Origin: Streptomyces sp. NBC_00435
GTDB taxonomy: Bacteria; Actinomycetota; Actinomycetes; Streptomycetales; Streptomycetaceae
DNA: 64,000 bases
Assembly: GCF_036014235.1 (NCBI RefSeq)
Contig: NZ_CP107925.1
Coordinates: 62,001-126,000 of the forward strand
Direction of reading: 5' to 3'
Both the position numbers and the translations under genes were made by a program. The notes under the pieces were generated by a model. That model made no database searches, was not told the origin of the DNA, and worked only from the letters and a program-made list of their open reading frames with translations. This document shows positions 41,207-49,271 of this stretch, piece after piece (within the stretch, counting starts at the first letter, position 1; the number at the start of each line of letters is the position of its first letter).

Positions 41207-41944
41207 ATGCCGGGCGGCAGGCTCACCCAGCAGGAACGCCAGCAGATCGCGCTGGGAGTGGCCGACGGCCTCGCCTACGCGGAGATCGCCAGAGGCCTCG
41301 ACCGTCCGACCTCGACCGTCACGCGCGAGGTCATGCGCAACGGCGGCCCCGGCGCGTACCGCGCCGACCTGGCCCACCGCGCCACCGAGGCCCGCGCCCA
41401 CCGGCGCAGCAGGGCCGTGCCCCGCGGACCGGAGGCACCCCCGCAGGCCCACGGACGGGACGCCGGGGCCGTGCAGGCCTACGAGGAGGTGTTCACCACC
41501 GTCATGATGGCTTCCGGCATGCCCCGGATGACGGCCCGGGTGATGTCCTGCCTGACCCTCACCGACTCGGGCAGCCTCACCGCCGCCGAACTGGTCAAGC
41601 GCCTCCAGGTCAGCCCCGCGTCGGTCTCCAAGGCGATCACGTTCCTGGAGGAGCAGGGCCTGGTCCGCCGGGAACGCGACGAGGGCCGCCGCGAGCGCTA
41701 CGTCGTCGACGACGACATCTGGTACCAGTCGATGATGGCCAGCGCCCGTTCCACGGCCCAGATAGTGGAGACCGCACGGCAGGGCGTCGCCGTACTCGGC
41801 CCCGGCACCCCGGCCGGCACCCGGATGGAGAACATCGCCCGCTTCCTCGACTTCGTCTCCGAGAGCATCGCCCGCGCCGCGGAGCAGGCCCGGGAGATCC
41901 TCCACACGAAGCCCGGAACACCCCCGGAGGAGGAGCGCGGTTAG
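41207..41944 (+). CDS. IS30-type HTH fused to MarR/GbsR-like winged-helix regulator
   Basis: 245 aa from the ATG at 41207, with GAAGGAG 7 nt upstream. Residues 1-65 (LTQQERQQIALGVADGLAYAEIARGLDRPTSTVTREVMRNGGPGAYRADLAHRATEARAHRR) match the N-terminal helix-turn-helix of IS30 transposases. Residues about 95-245 form a MarR/GbsR-like domain (LTAAELVKRLQVSPASVSKAITFLEEQGLVRRERDEGRRERYVVDD). It is divergent from the DUF4097-ABC operon and probably binds the CGTTGC sites between them. Its end overlaps the convergent WYL gene by 4 nt. Confidence 0.85.
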   Translation: MPGGRLTQQERQQIALGVADGLAYAEIARGLDRPTSTVTREVMRNGGPGAYRADLAHRATEARAHRRSRAVPRGPEAPPQAHGRDAGAVQAYEEVFTTVMMASGMPRMTARVMSCLTLTDSGSLTAAELVKRLQVSPASVSKAITFLEEQGLVRRERDEGRRERYVVDDDIWYQSMMASARSTAQIVETARQGVAVLGPGTPAGTRMENIARFLDFVSESIARAAEQAREILHTKPGTPPEEERG

Positions 41945-42897
41945 GCCGTATCCGCCGGATCCTCGCCGGCGCGGCCCAGCCGCGCCGCCAGTGCCCGGAC
42001 GTGGTCCCGGAGTTCGGGGGGTTCCAGGACCTGGAACTCGAAACCCTTGAGGGCGATGTAGAGGGCGACCTGCTCCAGGGAGCCACCGCCGCCGTGGAAC
42101 AGGCACGACTGCTCGTCGACCATCTCCAGTCGCCCTGCGGCGGGTGAGGTGTATTCGGCGACCGCCTCGATCGGGGCGCGGAACAGGACCTTCACCTGGA
42201 ACCGGAAGGGCGCCGAGGACAGCGCGTCGGACATGTAGGCGCGCAGGTCCTCCGCCGGGGCCGGCCGCGGCGCGAAGCGCGGGCCGGGCTGGGGCGGGCC
42301 GTCGAAGCGGTCCACCCGGAAGGTGCGCCAGTCCTCGCGGTCCAGGTCGAAGGCGAGCAGGTACCAGCGGCGGCCGGTGTGGACCAGCCGGTACGGCTCC
42401 ACGCGCCGGGTCGCCTCCCGGTAGCCGAAGCGGACTCCCTCGTGGGCACGGCAGGCAGCTGCCAGGGCCGCCAGCAGGCCCGCGTCCACCGTGGGTCCGG
42501 GGCCGGTCAGCGGCAGGATCGCGGACTGCATCGCGCTCACCCGGTGCCGCAGCCGCGACGGCAGGACCTGTTCGAGCTTGGCCAGCGCGCGCAAGGACGT
42601 CTCCTCCATGCCCGAGACGGACCCGGTGGCGGCGGCACGGAGGCCGACCGCGACGGCCACCGCTTCCTCGTCGTCCAGCAGCAGCGGCGGAAGGGCGGCG
42701 CCGACCCCCAGCCGGTAGCCGCCCGCCGTGCCGGTGCCCGACCCCACCGGGTAGCCCAGTTCCCGGAGCCGGTCTACGTCCCGCCGGACCGTACGGGTGG
42801 TCACCCCGAGCCGGTCGGCCAGCTCCGGCCCCGGCCAGTCGGGCCGGGACTGCAGCAAGGACAACAGGCGCAGCAGCCGCGCCGAGGTCTCCAGCAT
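41941..42897 (-). CDS. WYL-domain transcriptional regulator (YafY/DeoR-type)
   Basis: 318 aa from the ATG at 42897. An N-terminal HTH_11 (LLRLLSLLQSRPDWPGPELADRLGVTTRTVRRDVDRLRELGYPV) is followed by a WYL domain (VRFGYREATRRVEPYRLVHTGRRWYLLAFDLDREDWRTFRVDR) and a WCX-like C-terminus. WYL proteins sense small ligands or nucleic acids and regulate transcription. Its targets here are unknown; it is isolated between the ABC module and the aro operon. Confidence 0.92.
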   Translation of the reverse strand: MLETSARLLRLLSLLQSRPDWPGPELADRLGVTTRTVRRDVDRLRELGYPVGSGTGTAGGYRLGVGAALPPLLLDDEEAVAVAVGLRAAATGSVSGMEETSLRALAKLEQVLPSRLRHRVSAMQSAILPLTGPGPTVDAGLLAALAAACRAHEGVRFGYREATRRVEPYRLVHTGRRWYLLAFDLDREDWRTFRVDRFDGPPQPGPRFAPRPAPAEDLRAYMSDALSSAPFRFQVKVLFRAPIEAVAEYTSPAAGRLEMVDEQSCLFHGGGGSLEQVALYIALKGFEFQVLEPPELRDHVRALAARLGRAGEDPADTA

Positions 42898-42924
42898 GTG
42901 CGGAAAGCTCCCCAGGGATCGGCG

Positions 42925-42955
42925 GCGCTCGAGGACCGGAGCGGTCCTCGAGCGC
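42925..42955 (-). terminator. terminator of the aro operon
   Basis: GCGCTCGAGGACC (42925-42937) pairs perfectly with GGTCCTCGAGCGC (42943-42955) across a 5-nt loop. It is 56 nt beyond the stop of aroA, the last gene of the leftward aro operon. Confidence 0.8.
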
Positions 42956-43010
42956 TCCCAGTGTCCCTCCTACCGGCCCGGACGGGCCACGGCCGCCCCC
43001 TGCCCCCCGA

Positions 43011-44288
43011 TCAGCCGAACACCCGGCGCAGTTCCTCGTGGAAGCCCGGGAAGGTCTTCGCCACGCAGGCCGGGTCGTCGAGGGTGATGCCGGCGGCGCG
43101 CAGGCCGAGGACCGAGAAGGACATCGCGATGCGGTGGTCCCGGTGGCAGTCGATCGTCGCCGGGGTGGGGGCGCCCGGGTGGACGGTGATGCGGTCCGGG
43201 CCCTCCTCCACGCGGATGCCGAGTGCGCGGAGGTTGCCCGCGACGGCGGCGATGCGGTCCGACTCCTTCAGGCGGGCGTGGGCGATGCCGGTGATGGTGA
43301 CGGGGGCGTCGGCGAGCGGGGCGATCGCGGCCATCGTCATGAAGGTGTCCGAGATGTCACCCATGTCGACCGCGAACCCGCCGCGCAGCGCTCCGGTGCC
43401 CGTGACCTCGGTCCAGTCCGCGGTCTTGGTCACCCGCGCCCCGGCGAGCCGCAGTACGTCCACGAACTCCGTGTCGCCCTGCAGGCTGGTGGCCCCCAGG
43501 CCCTGGACCCGTACGGTGCGCCCGGTGACGGCCGCCGCGGCGAAGAAGTACGAGGCGGTCGAGGCATCCGGTTCGATCGCGAGGTCGGTGGGCGCGTACC
43601 CGCCGGGGTGGACGGTGATCGCGGCGCCCTTCTCCTCGACGCGCGCGCCGAACTGCCGCATCAGGGACAGGGTCATGTCCACGTACGGACGGCTGACCAG
43701 GCTCGGCACGTCCACCGTGAGCGGTCCGCCCATCAGCGGGGCGGCCATCAGCAGCCCCGAGAGGTACTGGCTGCTGAGCCGGGAGTCCAGCTCGATGCGG
43801 CCGCCGGCCAGTCCCCTGGCGGTGACGCTGAAGGGGAGACCCGTACCGCGCACCTTCGCCCCGAGGCCGGTGAGCGCCTCCAGCAGCGGCCGCAGCGGGC
43901 GGGCCCGCAGCTGGTCGGAGCCGTCGAAGGCGATCTCGCCGCGCCCGGTGGCCGCGAAGGGCGGCAGGAACCGCGCGGCGGTGCCCGCGTCGGCGCACCA
44001 GACCCGGCCCGGTCCGGCCGGGCCGGTGCCGCGCCCGGTGACCTCCCAGACCTCGCCGGCGCCGTCCCCGTACCCGGAGCCGTCTCCGTAGCCGTACCCG
44101 CTGTCCCCGATGTCGCGCACCCCCGTGCCCAGGTCCACCAGAGCGGCCCGGAAGGCGAGGGTGTCGTCGCTGATCAGGGGCGCGCTCAGGCGGCTGCGGC
44201 CGGGGGCGGCGGCCGCGAGGAGCAGCGCCCGGTTGGTGATGCTCTTCGAGCCCGGGATGCGGGCTTCGAGCACGGTGGTGGCGCTCAT
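43011..44288 (-). CDS. aroA: 3-phosphoshikimate 1-carboxyvinyltransferase (EPSP synthase)
   Basis: 425 aa. PGSKSITNRALLLAAAA, ADAGTAARFLPPFAA, SSQYLSGLLMAAPL and the C-terminal HRDHRIAMSFSVLGL are EPSP-synthase motifs; it joins phosphoenolpyruvate to shikimate-3-phosphate. The usual NAGTA motif reads DAGTA, as in other actinobacterial secondary copies. Between residues 62 and 80 a Gly-Tyr-Asp repeat (GYGYGDGSGYGDG) is inserted. The ATG overlaps the transketolase stop (ATGA). It is the last gene of the operon and probably a pathway-dedicated second copy. Confidence 0.9.
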   Translation of the reverse strand: MSATTVLEARIPGSKSITNRALLLAAAAPGRSRLSAPLISDDTLAFRAALVDLGTGVRDIGDSGYGYGDGSGYGDGAGEVWEVTGRGTGPAGPGRVWCADAGTAARFLPPFAATGRGEIAFDGSDQLRARPLRPLLEALTGLGAKVRGTGLPFSVTARGLAGGRIELDSRLSSQYLSGLLMAAPLMGGPLTVDVPSLVSRPYVDMTLSLMRQFGARVEEKGAAITVHPGGYAPTDLAIEPDASTASYFFAAAAVTGRTVRVQGLGATSLQGDTEFVDVLRLAGARVTKTADWTEVTGTGALRGGFAVDMGDISDTFMTMAAIAPLADAPVTITGIAHARLKESDRIAAVAGNLRALGIRVEEGPDRITVHPGAPTPATIDCHRDHRIAMSFSVLGLRAAGITLDDPACVAKTFPGFHEELRRVFG

Positions 44289-46420
44289 CGGCCCGTGGCC
44301 TTGCGGAGCGAGCGCTCGAAGCTCGCGCGGGCGGCGGCGGCGACCTTCGGAGCCGTCAGGCCGTGCAGTTCGTACAGGGACTGGTACGGGGCGGAGGCGC
44401 CGAAGGAGTCGATGCCCAGCGAAGTGCCGGCCGCGCCGACCAGGGCGTACCAGCCGAGGCTGGAGCCCGCCTCGACGGAGACGCGGGCGGGCACCTCGGA
44501 GGGCAGTACCTCCTCGCGGTACGCCTCCTCCTGGGCCTGGAACCACTCCAGGCACGGCATGGACACCACGCGGGTGGCCAGGCCCCCGTCCTGCAGGATG
44601 CGCCGGGCGTCGAGGGCGATGGGCACCTCGCTGCCGGTGGCGATGAGGATGGCCTGGGGGCGGCCGCCGTCGGCCTCGGCCAGGACGTAGCCGCCGCGCG
44701 CGGCGCCCTCGGCGGGGGACAGGCCGCTCTCCTCGGTGCGTTCCAGGACGGGCAGGTTCTGCCGGGACAGGCACAGGCCCGCCGGGCGGTCGTCGTTCTC
44801 CAGGATGGTGCGCCAGGCGACGACGGTCTCGTTCGCGTCGGCGGGCCGGACCACGTCCAGGCCCGGGATGGCGCGCAGCGACCACAGGTGCTCGATGGGC
44901 TGGTGGGTGGGTCCGTCCTCGCCGAGCCCGGTGGAGTCGTGGGTCCAGACGTAGGTGACGGGCAGCTTCATCATGGCCGCGAGGCGGACGGCGGGGCGCA
45001 TGTAGTCGGAGAAGACGAGGAAGGTGCCGCCGTAGGGGCGGGTTCCGCCGTGCAGGGCGATGCCGTTGAGGATGGCGCCCATGGCGTGTTCGCGGATGCC
45101 GAAGTGCAGGGTCCGCCCGTACTGGTGGCCGGAGTAGGCCTCGGTGGCCAGTTCCTCGGGGATGAAGGACGGTTCGCCCTTCATGGTGGTGAGGTTGGAC
45201 TCGGCGAGGTCGGCGGAGCCGCCCCACAGTTCGGGCAGTACGGAGGCCAGGGCGTTCAGCACCTCGCCCGATGCCTTGCGGGTGGCGATCTGGCCGCCCG
45301 CGGGGAAGACCGGCAGGTTCTCCTGCCAGCCCTCGGGCAGCCGGCGCTCGGAGAGCCGGTCGAAGAGCTCGGCGCGCTCCGGGTTCAGGGCGCGCCAGTC
45401 GGCCAGGGTCTTGTCCCACTGGCGGTGCGCCTCGGCGCCGCGGTCGACGACCCGGCGGGCGTGGGCGAGGACTTCGGCGGGGACCTGGAAGGAGAGCGAG
45501 GGGTCGAGGCCCATCGCGGCCTTGGCGCCGGCGGCCTCCTCGGCGCCGAGGGCCGATCCGTGGATGCCGCCGGTGTTGCGCTTCTTCGGCGCGGGCCAGC
45601 CGATGATCGTGCGCAGCGATACGAGGGAGGGCCGGTCGGTGGTCTCGCGGGCGGTGGTGAGCGCCCGGTGCAGGGCCGCGACGTCCTCCGTGTACTCGGT
45701 GGCCTCGCCGGTCGCGGTCCAGTCGACCTCCTGGACGTGCCAGCCGTAGGCCCGGTAGCGGGCGAGGGTGTCTTCGGAGTGCGCGATCTGCCGGTCGTCC
45801 TCGATGGAGATGCGGTTCTCGTCGTAGAGGACGACGAGGTTGCCCAGGCGCTGGTGGCCGGCGAGCGAGCTGGCCTCGTGGGCGACGCCCTCCTCCAGGT
45901 CGCCCTCGGAGGCGATGGCCCAGACGGTGTGGTCGAAGGGGGAGGTTCCGGGGGCGGCCTCGGGGTCGAACAGGCCGCGCTCCCGGCGGGCCGCCATGGC
46001 CATGCCCACCGCGTTGGCGAGGCCCTGGCCGAGGGGGCCGGTGGTGGTCTCCACGCCCGGGGTGTGCCCGTACTCGGGGTGCGCGGGGGTCAGACTGCCC
46101 TCGGTGCGCAGGCCCTTGAGGTCGTCGAGGGTCAGTCCGTAGCCCGACAGGTAGAGCTGTGTGTACAGGGTCAGGCTGGCGTGGCCGCAGGACAGGACGA
46201 AGCGGTCGCGGCCGGCCCAGCGCGGGTCCTGGGGGTCGTGCCGCAGCAGCTGCTGGAAGAGCAGGTACGCGGCCGGCGCGAGGCTCATGGCGGTACCGGG
46301 GTGCCCGTGGCCGGCCGCCTCGACGGCGTCCACGGTCAGGGCGCGGGCGACCTCGACGGCCCGGCGGTCGGCGTCCTCCCAGAGCAGGGCGGACCCCTGC
46401 GGGGCGGTGGCGACGGTCAT
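44285..46420 (-). CDS. tkt: transketolase
   Basis: 711 aa, full length. The N-terminal AAGHGHPGTAMSLAPAAYLLF, the thiamine-diphosphate region IASEGDLEEGVAHEASSLAG ending near YDENRISIEDD, and the HDSTGLGEDGPTHQPIEHLWSLRAIPGL segment are all as in housekeeping transketolases. It makes erythrose-4-phosphate, one of the two substrates of the DAHP synthase encoded in the same gene string, so it probably raises flux into the shikimate pathway. It begins within a 4-nt overlap with the small 94-codon gene and is coupled to aroA. Confidence 0.92.
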   Translation of the reverse strand: MTVATAPQGSALLWEDADRRAVEVARALTVDAVEAAGHGHPGTAMSLAPAAYLLFQQLLRHDPQDPRWAGRDRFVLSCGHASLTLYTQLYLSGYGLTLDDLKGLRTEGSLTPAHPEYGHTPGVETTTGPLGQGLANAVGMAMAARRERGLFDPEAAPGTSPFDHTVWAIASEGDLEEGVAHEASSLAGHQRLGNLVVLYDENRISIEDDRQIAHSEDTLARYRAYGWHVQEVDWTATGEATEYTEDVAALHRALTTARETTDRPSLVSLRTIIGWPAPKKRNTGGIHGSALGAEEAAGAKAAMGLDPSLSFQVPAEVLAHARRVVDRGAEAHRQWDKTLADWRALNPERAELFDRLSERRLPEGWQENLPVFPAGGQIATRKASGEVLNALASVLPELWGGSADLAESNLTTMKGEPSFIPEELATEAYSGHQYGRTLHFGIREHAMGAILNGIALHGGTRPYGGTFLVFSDYMRPAVRLAAMMKLPVTYVWTHDSTGLGEDGPTHQPIEHLWSLRAIPGLDVVRPADANETVVAWRTILENDDRPAGLCLSRQNLPVLERTEESGLSPAEGAARGGYVLAEADGGRPQAILIATGSEVPIALDARRILQDGGLATRVVSMPCLEWFQAQEEAYREEVLPSEVPARVSVEAGSSLGWYALVGAAGTSLGIDSFGASAPYQSLYELHGLTAPKVAAAARASFERSLRKATGR

Positions 46421-46701
46421 GACGGGCCTTCCTGTTCGGCGGATGCGGGGGCGAGTGCGGGAGCGAGTGCTCCGGCTGGTACGGGAACTGCGGCGCGGGC
46501 GGAGCGAGTGGCGCGGGCCGGCGCCGCGGAGACCGCGGCGCGGTCGGGAAGAACAGCGCGGACGGCGAAACCCGCGCGAGCCCCGGCCACGCCGGGCAGC
46601 AGCACCGGGGCCGGGAACGGGGACCGGGGCGCGGCGCCCGCTTCGGCGTGGGCGCGGCGGATCGCGCGGGCCCGGGCGTAGCGGACGGCGGGGCGGCTCA
46701 C
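46417..46701 (-). CDS. small Ala/Arg-rich protein of unknown function, coupled to aroB and tkt
   Basis: 94 aa from a GTG at 46701. Its start overlaps the aroB stop (GTGA) and its stop overlaps the transketolase start (ATGA), exactly like the other junctions of this operon. Composition is extreme (Ala, Arg, Pro) with no recognisable domain; the N-terminus is basic and the C-terminus turns acidic (ASAEQEGPS). It may be a genuine small protein, a remnant of a larger gene, or merely a translated spacer that couples aroB to tkt. Confidence 0.5.
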   Translation of the reverse strand: MSRPAVRYARARAIRRAHAEAGAAPRSPFPAPVLLPGVAGARAGFAVRAVLPDRAAVSAAPARATRSARAAVPVPAGALAPALAPASAEQEGPS

Positions 46702-47774
46702 CGGGCGAGCCGTTCGTAGGCGGCCTCGAGGAGGGCCTCGTCGGGGGCGGACAGCAGGGCGGGACGGCCGATGGCGTCGAGGACGACCAGGCGCAGCCGG
46801 TTGCCCCGGGCCTTCTTGTCGATGCCCATCGCGTCGCGCAGCGGGGCCCAGGCCCCGGTGTGGGAGGTGGGCAGGCCGGCGGCAGCGAGCAGGGTGCGGT
46901 GGCGTTCGGCGTCGTCGGCGGACAGCCGGCCGTCGAGGCGGGCGAGTTCGGCGGCGAAGACCATGCCGGCGGCGACCGCGTGGCCGTGGCGGACGCGGTA
47001 GCCGGCGACCCGCTCGATGGCGTGGCCGAGGGTGTGGCCGTAGTTGAGGTGTTCGCGGCGGCCGTCCTCCCGGAAGTCCTCGGTGACGACCTCCGCCTTG
47101 ACGCGGATGGCGCGCTCCACGAGCTCACGGGTGTGGACGGCGCCGGCCGGGTCCTCCTCGGCCAGCCGGAGGATCTCCGGGTCGGCGATGAACCCGGCCT
47201 TGATCACCTCGGCAAGGCCGCTGACGTAGTCCAGGGGCGGCAGGGTGCCGAGCAGGTCCAGGTCGCACAGGACCCCGGCGGGCGGGTGGAAGGCACCGAC
47301 GAGGTTCTTGCCCTGGGGCAGGTTGACGGCGGTCTTCCCGCCGATGGCGGCATCGACCATGCCGAGGAGGGTGGTCGGCACGAGGACGAGCCGTACGCCG
47401 CGCAGCCAACCGGCGGCGGCGAAGCCGGCGAGGTCGGTGGTGGCGCCGCCGCCGACGGCCACGATGGCGTCGGAGCGGGTGAACCCGGCGTCCGCGAGGG
47501 CCCGCCACAGGCCCACCACGACGGTCATGTCCTTGGCGGCTTCGCCCTCGGGCACTTCGAGGGAGACCACGATGCGTCCCTCGTCGTTGAGTTCGCGCGC
47601 GATCCGGCGGGCCGTGGCCAGCAGCGTGCGGGAGTGGACCACGGCTACCCGCAGCGGTTCGGCGCCCAGCACGCGGCCGGTCTCACCGGTCAGTCCGTGG
47701 CCTACGACGGCCTCGTAGGGCCGGTCGCCGCCGACCGGGATGCGGGTGCTCCCCGTGAGGGTCGGCGTGCTCAC
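46698..47774 (-). CDS. aroB: 3-dehydroquinate synthase
   Basis: 358 aa from a GTG at 47774 overlapping the aroC stop. NAD/metal motifs are those of true dehydroquinate synthases: AVGGGATTDLAGFAAAGWLRGVRL, PTTLLGMVDAAIGGKTAVNLPQGKNLVGAF, LAEVIKAGFI and the zinc ligands in HLNYGHTLGHAIE. The signatures of amino-DHQ synthase or sugar-phosphate cyclases such as EEVS are not evident. It converts DAHP to 3-dehydroquinate. Confidence 0.93.
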   Translation of the reverse strand: MSTPTLTGSTRIPVGGDRPYEAVVGHGLTGETGRVLGAEPLRVAVVHSRTLLATARRIARELNDEGRIVVSLEVPEGEAAKDMTVVVGLWRALADAGFTRSDAIVAVGGGATTDLAGFAAAGWLRGVRLVLVPTTLLGMVDAAIGGKTAVNLPQGKNLVGAFHPPAGVLCDLDLLGTLPPLDYVSGLAEVIKAGFIADPEILRLAEEDPAGAVHTRELVERAIRVKAEVVTEDFREDGRREHLNYGHTLGHAIERVAGYRVRHGHAVAAGMVFAAELARLDGRLSADDAERHRTLLAAAGLPTSHTGAWAPLRDAMGIDKKARGNRLRLVVLDAIGRPALLSAPDEALLEAAYERLAR

Positions 47775-48955
47775 CGGACGGCCAGGTTCTCGAGGTAGCT
47801 CCGGTGGTTGCGGGCGGTCTCGGCGAGGGAGTCCCCGCCGAACTTCTCCAGCGCGGCATGGGCGAGGACCAGCGCCGTCATGGCCTCGGCGACGACGGCC
47901 GCGGCGGGCACCGCACAGACGTCGGAGCGCTGGTGGTGGGCGACGGCCGGTTCACCGGTGGCGACGTCGACGGTGGCCAGCGCGCGCGGCACGGTGGCGA
48001 TCGGCTTCATCGCGGCACGCACCCGCAGCGGCTCGCCGGTGGTCATGCCGCCCTCGACGCCGCCGGAGCGGGCGGTGCGGCGGCGGATGCCGTCCTCGCC
48101 CTGCTCGATCTCGTCGTGGGCGAGGGAGCCGGGGACCCGGGCGAGGCCGAAGCCGTCACCGAACTCGACGCCCTTGATGGCCTGGATGCCCATGAGGGCG
48201 GCGGCCAGGCGGGAGTCGATGCGCCGGTCGCCGTGGACGTAACTGCCCAGGCCCGGCGGGAGTCCGTACGCCAGGACCTCGACGACTCCGCCGAGGGTGT
48301 CGCCGTTCTCGTGGGCCAGGTCGACCTCGGCGACCATCGCGGCGGAGGCCTCCGGGTCGAGGCAGCGCACCGGATCGGCGTCCACGCGTTCGGTATCGCC
48401 CGGGCCGGGCACCACGCCCTCGGGGGCGGTGGCCGCGCCGAGCGAGACGACGTGGCTGACGATGGTGATCCCGTACGCCTGCTGGAGGAAGGCCCGGGCG
48501 ACTTCGCCGACGGCGACGCGGGCGGCGGTCTCGCGGGCGCTGGCCCGCTCCAGCACCGGCCGGGCGTCGTCGAATCCGTACTTCTGCATCCCGGCGAGGT
48601 CGGCGTGGCCGGGGCGGGGGCGCGTGAGCGGGGCGTTGCGCGCCCTGCCCGCCAGCACCTCCGCGTCCACGCCGTCGGCGGCCATCACCGTCTGCCACTT
48701 GGGCCATTCGGTGTTGCCGACCTGGACCGACACCGGTCCGCCCTGCGTGAAGCCGTGGCGGACGCCGCCGAGGAAGGTCACCTCGTCCCGCTCGAAGGCC
48801 ATCCGGGCGCCCCGGCCGTGGCCGAGGCGGCGACGGGCCAAGGAGTCGGCGACCGCCTTGGTGGAGATCTCCACCCCGGCGGGCAGGCCTTCGAGGACGG
48901 CGGTGAGGGCGGGGCCGTGCGATTCGCCCGCGGTGAGCCATCGCAAAGTACTCAA
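47771..48955 (-). CDS. aroC: chorismate synthase
   Basis: 394 aa, full length, from a TTG at 48955 with GAGGAT 7 nt upstream (MSTLRWLTAGESHGPALTAVLEG). GHGRGARMAFERDEVTFLGGVRHG, the FMN-site RSDVCAVPAAAVVAEA and the GGVEGGMTTGEPLRVRAAMKPI block are characteristic. It forms chorismate from EPSP, supplying the chorismate mutase of the same gene string. First gene of the coupled group aroC-aroB-orf-tkt-aroA. Confidence 0.94.
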   Translation of the reverse strand: MSTLRWLTAGESHGPALTAVLEGLPAGVEISTKAVADSLARRRLGHGRGARMAFERDEVTFLGGVRHGFTQGGPVSVQVGNTEWPKWQTVMAADGVDAEVLAGRARNAPLTRPRPGHADLAGMQKYGFDDARPVLERASARETAARVAVGEVARAFLQQAYGITIVSHVVSLGAATAPEGVVPGPGDTERVDADPVRCLDPEASAAMVAEVDLAHENGDTLGGVVEVLAYGLPPGLGSYVHGDRRIDSRLAAALMGIQAIKGVEFGDGFGLARVPGSLAHDEIEQGEDGIRRRTARSGGVEGGMTTGEPLRVRAAMKPIATVPRALATVDVATGEPAVAHHQRSDVCAVPAAAVVAEAMTALVLAHAALEKFGGDSLAETARNHRSYLENLAVR

Positions 48956-49060
48956 GGGTGATCCTCTGTCGTGCGGCGTGTGGCCGGCGTGGTCGGCGGT
49001 CGGTGGTCGGTGTCAGCAGGTGTCCGTCTGTCGGTCGGCGCTGAGCGGCAGGCGATGGGG

Positions 49061-49135
49061 CGATCTGCGGTGGGGCGGTCTGCGGTGAGTCGGTCTGCGG
49101 TGAGTCGGCAAGCAGTGCGCCGGTCTGCGGTGGTC
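49061..49135. repeat. five 15-bp tandem repeats in the tyrA-aroC spacer
   Basis: Units of CGGTCTGCGGTGAGT start at 49061, 49076, 49091, 49106 and 49121; two are identical and the others diverged. They occupy the middle of the 316-bp gap (48956-49271) between tyrA and aroC. Because 15 is a multiple of three, the leftward frame through them encodes TADRL-like pentapeptides and ends on the aroC start, but no ribosome site or domain supports a gene. Otherwise the gap shows nothing. Confidence 0.75.
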
Positions 49136-49271
49136 CGCCGCGTCGGCCGGGCCGCGCCGGGGGGGCGACGGCCCGGCCCTGCGGCGGCGGTACCCGGCCG
49201 CCGGGGGGAAGGGCGGCCGGAGCAGCCGTACGCGGCCGTGGGGACGGCCGGTTCGGGGCGGAGACGCGGGG

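Noticed and set aside
46698..47774. Amino-DHQ synthase or other sugar-phosphate cyclase (aminoshikimate or cyclitol route)
   Set aside because: The motifs fit ordinary dehydroquinate synthase, and the companions (EPSP and chorismate synthases, chorismate mutase) fit the normal shikimate pathway.
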